Part shown: positions 57,600 through 64,000 of the stretch, in pieces
Layout of the letters: the number at the start of each line of letters is the position of its first letter
Numbering within the stretch: the first letter of the stretch is position 1
DNA from: Macrophomina tecta
Lineage: Eukaryota; Ascomycota; Dothideomycetes; Botryosphaeriales; Botryosphaeriaceae
DNA length: 64,000 nt
NCBI GenBank assembly: GCA_024180945.1
Contig: JAKSGN010000003.1
Span: 992,001 to 1,056,000, forward strand
Direction: 5' to 3'
Notes under the pieces: generated by a model
The model's input: only the letters and a program-made list of their open reading frames with translations
What the model was told of the DNA's origin: nothing
Database searches by the model: none
Translations under genes and position numbers: made by a program

Positions 57600-58922
57600 A
57601 GGGGTCCGGCGAGCAGACAATTCTTTTTTTTTTTTTTTTTCCCTGATGGTTCACGTTGACGATCATGATTAAGGAGATGACGTTTGCCCACGTGTCAGAA
57701 TAATGCACGGCCGGTCGAATGATATAGTATGCTGGTGTTTGACTCTACTTGAATAATATATAAATATGAGAAATGTTTCCAGCGGAGGTGGTTTTGAGGT
57801 TTGGATCACCTTTATTGGGTTTCGGGTATGCCCAAGATGTTGAAGACATTATGCATGAAGGAGCCTGCTTTCGGAGCTCGATAAGAACATCCTACCACCG
57901 GTGAGCCTCAGTGACAGCGTCGGCACATCAGTCTTGTCACTTACGGGAAGCAGTTATTTAGATAGAATCATAAACAACTCTGTGAGCATTCACTTCCGGG
58001 CAACTCACTCCGTTTGACACTTACGTAATGGCTGCCATGCGTGGAGGAAACGGTGGCCAGGACCATGGGAGCGGCACTGTGAAACGTACCCATCCAAGCG
58101 TCACTGGTGAAGACGGTGGCGAGACCTTTGGTGGTGGGGGCCGCGATGCTGTCGCTGTCTCCGTCGTCGTCCTGCTGATTGTGTGAGGTGCGGATAAGGG
58201 TGGCAGCAGGATTGCTTATTTCCTTTTTTTCGGGGGTTTTTAGTGGTTTCATGCGTTGGGAAGGGCGGGGCTGGGAGGTCAGATAATGAAAGCAAGGATG
58301 TGCGTGGTGGAGACATGCATGCGCTGTTTGCGTCGAGGCGTTGATGTTGCGGGGGAAATGCATACTTCTCAATTGGTAACTCTGGATATTTGGCCTCGAG
58401 AAGATGCTAGAACGGTTCCGATGGAGTACCGTTAGCAAATTTTGCAATGTATGAATCATCATGAGAGGGGCCGGTGCAATATATGTAAGTTGTTAAGGTC
58501 TTGCCATGATGACTGCATGAGGGGAATGGTCTGACTCCCGCAAAACATGTGGGCTAAGATCCTTCAAAGTTGGCGAATTGTGGGTGCAGACAGGAGGAAG
58601 CTTGGGAAGAAGAGGTAGAGGAGAGTGGAGGATAATTAGCATATTCGAGGAATCTATTGTGGGATAAACGTTGCCAGGTCACGACTGCTGAATAGCTTCA
58701 CTTTACATATGGACCATTTGCTGCATAGACATAGGCTTCATTGATCAAGTCATACCAAGCACCTCCATATTCTTCCACCAACTGCTAAAAACTATAAAGA
58801 GCTATTCAATCATCCACCATAGCCATTCAACGATAGTCATCCAGCCCGAGCATTCAAGCGATCACAAGGGGTCAAAAACTGGAACTAGTGCAAGTACTTC
58901 TAACAACGAGGTGAGAGCCACT
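57600..58922. other. Convergent intergenic region with T17 run and orphan TATA box
   Basis: A 1.3-kb spacer between the surface protein and the subtilase 3' end. It holds a T17 run (57624-57640) just past the stop of the surface gene. A TATAAAG box on the plus strand near 58793 is followed by an A/C-rich leader-like sequence. A 164-codon minus ORF at 58462-57968 shows no domain, so no gene is supported. Confidence 0.5.
58793..58800 (+). promoter_or_regulatory. Orphan TATA box facing the subtilase gene
   Basis: TATAAAGA is followed by a G-poor A/C/T leader (58800-58870) like those of fungal genes. The only gene downstream on this strand is the antisense of the subtilase. Match by eye. Confidence 0.35.
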
Positions 58923-60354
58923 CTAGTAGAAGATGCCGAGGTCGACGACCTCCTCATCAGCCTCAGCGATCGTGGTCACCTCGGTAGTGGAGGCAGCGCC
59001 ATCAGCGCCGTTCTGGGCAATGATGAGGGAGCCGCCGGGAGTGACATCGGCATCGCCGGCAGTAAGGTAGCCAGAGACGGCAAGCTTTTTGACGTAGGCC
59101 TTGAGGGTGGCGGGGTCGTTGAGACTGGGGTCAGCAGCGAGGAGGTAAGCCAAGAGACCGCTGATGTGGGGAGTAGCCATGGAAGTCCCAGAGGCGATGG
59201 CATAAGCAGTGTCGCTGTTGTAGTAAGAAGAGTAGGTGGTGACACCAGGGGCGTAGAGGTCAACGGTTGGGCCGGAGTTGGAGAAGTAAGCAACCTCGTC
59301 GAGGATGTTGGAAGCACCGACGGAGATGATGTTGCTTACAGAGCCACCGAGAGATCCAGGGGTGTAGTTGCTGGCGTCTTCACCGTCGTTGCCAGCAGCC
59401 ACGGCAATGTGGACACCAGCATCAGACAGAGCAACCAGAGCGCTCTCAACAGCGGTAGAGCGGCCATTGAAACCGAGAGACAGAGAGGCGACGGAGCCGA
59501 TGAAGTCACTCGAGCTGGAACGGGACGAGTGCTGGGAGGCGACGTAGTCAAGACCGCTGATCAGACCAGACGAAGTTCCAGATCCGCTAGAATCGAGGAC
59601 CTTGACAGCAATGAGGTTGGCATTGCTGGCGACACCGACGGTTTTGCCCGCGGATGTTCCCGAGACGTGAGTACCTGGCACTGATTAGTGATGGCCATGC
59701 TCATGTGGGGCTTGTGTCGCTTACCGTGGCCATTGTCATCAGTCCGGGAAGTGAAGGCAGACCATCCGAAGGTGGCGCGACCAGTTACCTGAGTGTGGGT
59801 AGTACGAATACCAGTGTCGACCTGGCGTTGTCATTTACGTTGTTCTTCCACGACTTCTGTACGGGACTTACAATGTAAATGTCCACGCCCTTGCCAAGAA
59901 CCGTTGAGTCATAGGTGTAGGTGTACGACGTCGATGAGGGGCTGGCCGTGTTGGAAATGCTCTCGGTTTGAGAGATACGCTGCAGGCCCCAAGGGGCACT
60001 GGAACGAGTGGCTTTGATGGTGGCATCCAAGGCAGAATCGACGATGGAGACCTCAGCAATGCTGCCAAGCTTCTCAATCTGCTCGGAGGTGAACGATCCA
60101 GAGAAACCCTGTAGATGTATTAGAGAGACAAGGACTTGCTAGGGTATTCGGAAACAAACCTTGAAGGCAGTGTTGTTGTAGGTGCTGTGGACTGAATCAT
60201 CCTCGACGGTAATGTCGAGTTGAGACAGCACAGAAGCAACATCGGCGCCAGAGGAAAGGATAACATCGTAGGTGGCGGTGTCACGTTTCAACTGAGCTGG
60301 AGCAGCGTAGACTCCCAGCGACGTCGCCAGGGTAAGAAGGGCAGAGGTCTTCAT
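58923..60354 (-). CDS. Secreted subtilisin-like serine protease (proteinase K family, S8)
   Basis: Extracellular endopeptidase. Four exons: 60354-60160, 60108-59872, 59821-59725, 59674-58923 (426 aa), with introns of 50-51 nt. A signal peptide (MKTSALLTLATSLGVYA) is followed by an I9 propeptide at about 25-100 (YDVILSSGADV, VHSTYNNTAFKGFSGSF). The peptidase domain has the catalytic triad Asp in VDTGIRTTHT, His in NGHGTHVSGT (His codon just before an exon join) and Ser in SGTSMATPHISGLLAYLL, with the oxyanion Asn in AAGNDGEDASNY. The proteinase K signature (GVASNANLIAVKVL) is present. A short C-terminal extension of about 40 residues follows the catalytic domain. GATA-type sites and a TATA box lie upstream, compatible with nitrogen control. 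It is complete and appears functional. Confidence 0.95.
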
Positions 60355-60470
60355 GTTGACAATTTGGACTGGGACGGAACTCAGTCTTCAGTGGAAGTCT
60401 TGACTGCAGATAGGATGCGAAGCAGATGCTGCGTCGTGCAGACCGAAGTCGAACGACCGCAGAGCCATCT

Positions 60471-60477
60471 TTTATAG
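60471..60477 (-). promoter_or_regulatory. TATA box of the subtilase gene
   Basis: On the minus strand this reads TATAAAA and lies about 117 nt before the ATG at 60354. It would set transcription start roughly 85 nt before the ATG. Confidence 0.6.
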
Positions 60478-60530
60478 ATGTCCAGATGCCGTGGCAATTC
60501 TGCAAGGTCCGCCAGATTCTGCGTCATTCA

Positions 60531-60537
60531 CTTATCG
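60531..60537 (-). promoter_or_regulatory. GATA-factor (AreA-type) site upstream of subtilase
   Basis: CGATAAG on the minus strand fits the HGATAR consensus bound by AreA/Nit2 factors. A second copy lies at 60833-60839. Such sites occur often by chance, so this is suggestive only. Confidence 0.4.
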
Positions 60538-63500
60538 GGTCATGCACCGATGGCATAGGGACAGACAAGAGGTGAGTGGATATCTCGGGCAAAGCAATAC
60601 CGCGCATGATTCCTGCATTGGAAGGAGCGTGGGCGGAAGACGAGGATGGCACAGCAAGGCTCTAAGGCACCCTGCAGGCGAAGGCGCAGCTTGCCGAGAT
60701 GAGGTGGGTGATAGCTTCAACAATGCAGGCAGGGTGGAATGTATAAGCGCTAAGTGGCCCTGTAGTAGCGGATACTGCCTCTTTGGGTGGTGTCTCAATC
60801 TAGAAGCAAGCTTTAACACGCGCACCCAAGTGCTTATCGGCGGGTTCGCCGAGTGACAGCGGTGTTGAGGTCGTACGTGGTCCTGAGCACGATCTCATGG
60901 GCAGAAGCCTGGCATATCTTCTGCTGGTGGGAGCTGGCGGTGACGGAGGCCGAGACGGAGAGTTGATTGGGCGGCAGGCAGGCATCGGGGTGGGCCAAGC
61001 ACAGAGTGCTGCGGAAAGGTTGCTGGTATCCATGTATGTGGAGCGGTACTGAAGCTGTGTGCAGGAGGACCGGGGCGTGACCGGCGGTTGAAGGCTCGGC
61101 AGAAGGATCAACGCGCCAAGGCATGTTGCAACAAAGGGTGCGGAGGCAGATTTGGCAGGTCGTAAGGTGGAGTTGTATTAAGCTCTTGAGGACGGGGCCG
61201 CCATAGTCGGGGGGGCGTTGTGCCACCAGGCTTGAGTCCAGATAAGGCGACGGGGGATTGGTGGAGCTCAGTATGTTGGTGGACACGCGGCGGCGGCAAA
61301 CTTGGGCGCAACAGGCACAGCTCCGGGGCGTCTGGGGGCGCGAGTCAGCCGCTGACGGCGAGTACTAAGGCGGACGGCAAGGATAGAGATAAGCAACACC
61401 AAGCTAGTTCGACGTGCTCGCTTTGTCCGCAGCGGCGTGGCGCGCCCAGTCACGCGAGGCCCCGTCACGCAAAGCACATCAGGTGCAGCGCTGAGGCCTG
61501 AGCCGTGCAGTCGCAGCCAGGCGGGTGCAGCGAGGTCAAATCGAGCTGGCGCTGCCTTTCGGGCCGGCTGGCATGCATCGAGGCCGAAAGGAGGAGGTTG
61601 ACATACAGTCAGTGGGGCCCGTCCAGTGTTGCGCGCGCTTGTGCGATCGGAAGCGCAATATAGAGAGGTGCATGCTCTCAGACCACGCTCTGGCAGACAT
61701 CAGAAGTCCGCACGATGATGCACAGATGCAGCTAAGCGAGCGCGGCGCGAGGCAGATTGCGGCATCGCAACCTTCTTCGACGTGCCGACTGCGAGAGTGC
61801 CTGGGTTTCCAGTCGGCCCTGCCCGCCCATGAGTCGCTATATCGTCCCAGGCAAGACACCAACGGTCACGAGCCGCCGAGCAAGACAGCAGCGCAAACAA
61901 CTGGCCAGGAGCTATACCGTCGACTGCCGGCAGTTCATGCGACACCTGCACCGCAAGTGCCAAGCCTTCCCCACTGGCACGCGTCCTGGATGCGGAATCG
62001 GCAAGCGGTGTGTTCTCATCGGCCAGCGTCCGGAGGAGTGTGGCTCTGCTTCGCCATGCATACATGGCTCCATAATGCCCCGACTAAATCCTCCTGCTCC
62101 CTGTCTGCTTCACCTCGGACTGCCATGGCGGCCGTTCGTGCTTGACGTCTTATCCATGAGGTATGGCGACTGTCCCTCCCAGCTGTTCCTTGCACCGGTC
62201 TGGCTAAGTCCCGCGTGACTGGGCGCCAAGTCGGGCGGAGATTTGTTAGATGGGTGGTTGGCTATCTGTACATGTGGTGGAGGGGCCCAAGACCTAGGAA
62301 TGTATGTACATACTGATAACGCCACAGGGACCGCCTGCAATATTCCTGGTTCGTGGTGATTGCCGTGCAATTGTCAAATACCACAGCGCCTCGTCCATCT
62401 TGAAGATCGGCGCTAGCTCTTGTTGTTGTACTCTGCGACCCTCTAGGCTCGGCTGAAGGCGATGACTGCGGAACTGTTGATTTCAAAGACAAGCGCAGAA
62501 TGCCCTTGCCGCGGGAAGACGAACCAGCCGTGCGAGTCTGTAACCATTTCATTTTTCTTCCCTGGATATTCTTACTCCATCTCCACACCTGCGCGTCCTT
62601 GCTGCTGCAACATTTCTGGGGCTGACCTCTTTTAGTCCAGAGAGTAGGCTATATGCGGAAGTTCAGATGGGATGGCGAAATATGGTCCAGATAGAAGCTT
62701 CAACTCCATATACCCACTACTATGATGGCTGCAGAGAGGTCCATGCTTTCTCGCTTCTCTCCTTTCCAAGATGGTTGGCCGGGCGGCTTGGCAAGCTGGC
62801 ATGACCTGCTGTCGAGCTCACGTCAATACGGACAGAATGGCGCGTTGTCCTCTTCTTGAAGAAAAACACATTCGAGACCAAAGACTGAAGAGGAAGCTGG
62901 CAATGCTCGTTGCGGGCGGGACGAAAGAGTTGCAACCCCTCCCTGCATCAATAGCGTTGTTGCCTCCCAACGTCGCCTCTGGACAGTCGAAGTAGTCCGC
63001 GGGATGCCCATGTGAGTAACTAACCCCGGGAAAGTATTCACTGCTGTGGCAACACCTCGAAGTTGCCGTGTTCTTCTCTCACGAGACAGTTGAAGATGTC
63101 CGACAAGAGGAAGTTGCGTAACGACATTGATTGACTTTCGCGGTAGAGAAGATTTGCTCTCTATTTGACCGGAAGATGGAATGGAGGCTGGATAGGTGCT
63201 CACGCATCGAATGAGAAATAGGCGACCTGGATTCTGGTGAGTCCTTCATCGCAGCCTACACGTGCGTATTGTTGGCACAGCTCTGGCCCAGCTGAAATTC
63301 CGGCGAAGGCGTTGCAGGACTTGAAGCGGCAATGAAACAGCGATGCTTGACGATGGAAATACGTGGAAGGAGCTGCAACCGTCTCACAGAGGGGGTCTCG
63401 TGCTGACAAAGTGTCCAAAAGGACGAGTCTGTATTTGACCCTGATCCGAGATGGGGTGCGTGATGCTAATGCAGGCCGGTTGGGCGGCGCATGCTCGAAC

Positions 63501-63801
63501 AGTGGCGAGGACAAAGGTGTTGAAGAGAGGACACGACTTTTCTCCCCGTCGGATTGTGGGCGGAGGGAGCAAGAGAAAAGCCGCGGGCAGCCGTGCCGAG
63601 GCTCTGTTGCGGGCCACTTCCGCCAGCTTTCCCCGCGCAACCGCCCGCTCTGTGCCGTCATTCCTTCCGTCCACCGCGCCAACATGTGACCCTTGAAGAT
63701 GAACCGCGCTGGCTTCAGCCCTCCCTTTATTCTTTCAAGCATCACATTCAGTTTCCTCTTCTGGCCTGGCTGTTCTCCTACGCGCAAGCTCCATATTCGC
63801 C

Positions 63802-64000
63802 ATGTCATCCGCTACCCGCTTCGCACAGCCCGCCGCCACACTGCGGAGAGTGGCACAGCCGAAGCTCCAATCCCGCCGGCTGTTTAGCACCAGCCGGCCA
63901 CAGCTCAGGGAGGTCCGCGACGCATACATCCTCAGCGCCTCCAGGACACCCACCGGCGTCGTAAGACCAGCCCCGTCCCAATTCTCTACCACTATTACTC
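63802..64000 (+). CDS. Mitochondrial acetyl-CoA C-acetyltransferase, first exon only
   Basis: Thiolase that condenses two acetyl-CoA to acetoacetyl-CoA or cleaves it, in ketone or isoprenoid and amino-acid metabolism. Only exon 1 (63802-63960, 53 codons, phase 0) and the start of intron 1 (GTAAGA at 63961) are in the window. The N-terminus is an Arg/Ser/Ala-rich presequence (ATLRRVAQPKLQSRRLFSTS) with an RLFST-type processing site. The thiolase start EVRDAYILSASRTPTGV is diagnostic. The active-site cysteine and the remaining domains lie beyond the edge. Confidence 0.82.
   Translation, partial: MSSATRFAQPAATLRRVAQPKLQSRRLFSTSRPQLREVRDAYILSASRTPTGVVRPAPSQFSTTIT

Larger units (their letters stand above)
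60355..63801. other. 3.4-kb promoter-side region, no gene recognised
   Basis: Holds the promoter of the subtilase (left) and of the thiolase (right), which are divergent. Overlapping ORFs up to 206 codons (for example plus 61525-62145) show no domain or exon pattern. Two CGATAAG strings and a TATA box lie close to the subtilase start. Confidence 0.5.

Noticed and set aside
58911..59684. 257-codon plus-strand ORF
   Set aside because: It is exactly opposite the last exon of the subtilase, whose catalytic residues show that the minus strand is the coding one.
61525..62145. 206-codon plus-strand ORF in the subtilase-thiolase gap
   Set aside because: No domain, no leader signature and competing ORFs on the other strand. 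Support is insufficient.

Overview
This is a gene-dense nuclear window from a filamentous ascomycete (Pezizomycotina). The evidence is short introns (mostly 48-70 nt, GTANGT...CTRAC...YAG), C/T-rich leaders, and fungus-specific families: a division-1 chitin synthase, Mrp51, Bbc1, Pcs1/Csm1, a C2H2 plus fungal_trans regulator and a proteinase K-like subtilase. The class within Pezizomycotina cannot be fixed from the sequence; Dothideomycetes or Eurotiomycetes would fit. I resolved 21 protein-coding genes by joining exons. I saw no convincing tRNA, rRNA, transposon or CRISPR array.

Layout. 1-7 kb: EMC4 (minus, cut by the left edge), AP-2 beta adaptin (plus), and a disordered basic protein of unknown role (minus). 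7-11 kb: a long stretch without a gene, whose plus strand is strongly G-poor. 11-18 kb: a divergent cation/H+ exchanger (minus) and a C2H2 fungal_trans regulator (minus). 19-28 kb: an F-box protein (plus), a ZNG1-type CobW GTPase (minus) divergent from an Mpv17/PMP22 protein (plus), and a secreted FAD oxidoreductase (minus). 30-44 kb: a 1001-aa repeat protein with a C-terminal membrane anchor (plus), a chitin synthase (minus), a secretory single-span protein (plus), a short-chain dehydrogenase (plus), and monopolin Pcs1/Csm1 (plus). 47-56 kb: ribosomal protein eS17 (minus), mitoribosomal Mrp51 (minus), the Rtr1 CTD phosphatase (minus) divergent from Bbc1 (plus). 56-64 kb: a GPI-type surface protein (plus), a subtilase (minus), a 3.4 kb gap, and the first exon of a mitochondrial acetyl-CoA acetyltransferase (plus, cut by the right edge).

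There is no metabolic cluster. Most genes are housekeeping, and several serve secretion, endocytosis and the cell wall (EMC4, AP-2 beta, Bbc1, chitin synthase, secreted enzymes). The most interesting points are an exchanger whose two signature motifs are both altered, a 12-nt micro-exon in ZNG1, an FAD enzyme with a long Gly/Ser/Gln linker, a protein with about six 40-residue repeats, a Bbc1 intron whose retention would give a truncated protein, and promoter-like sequences with no gene behind them.
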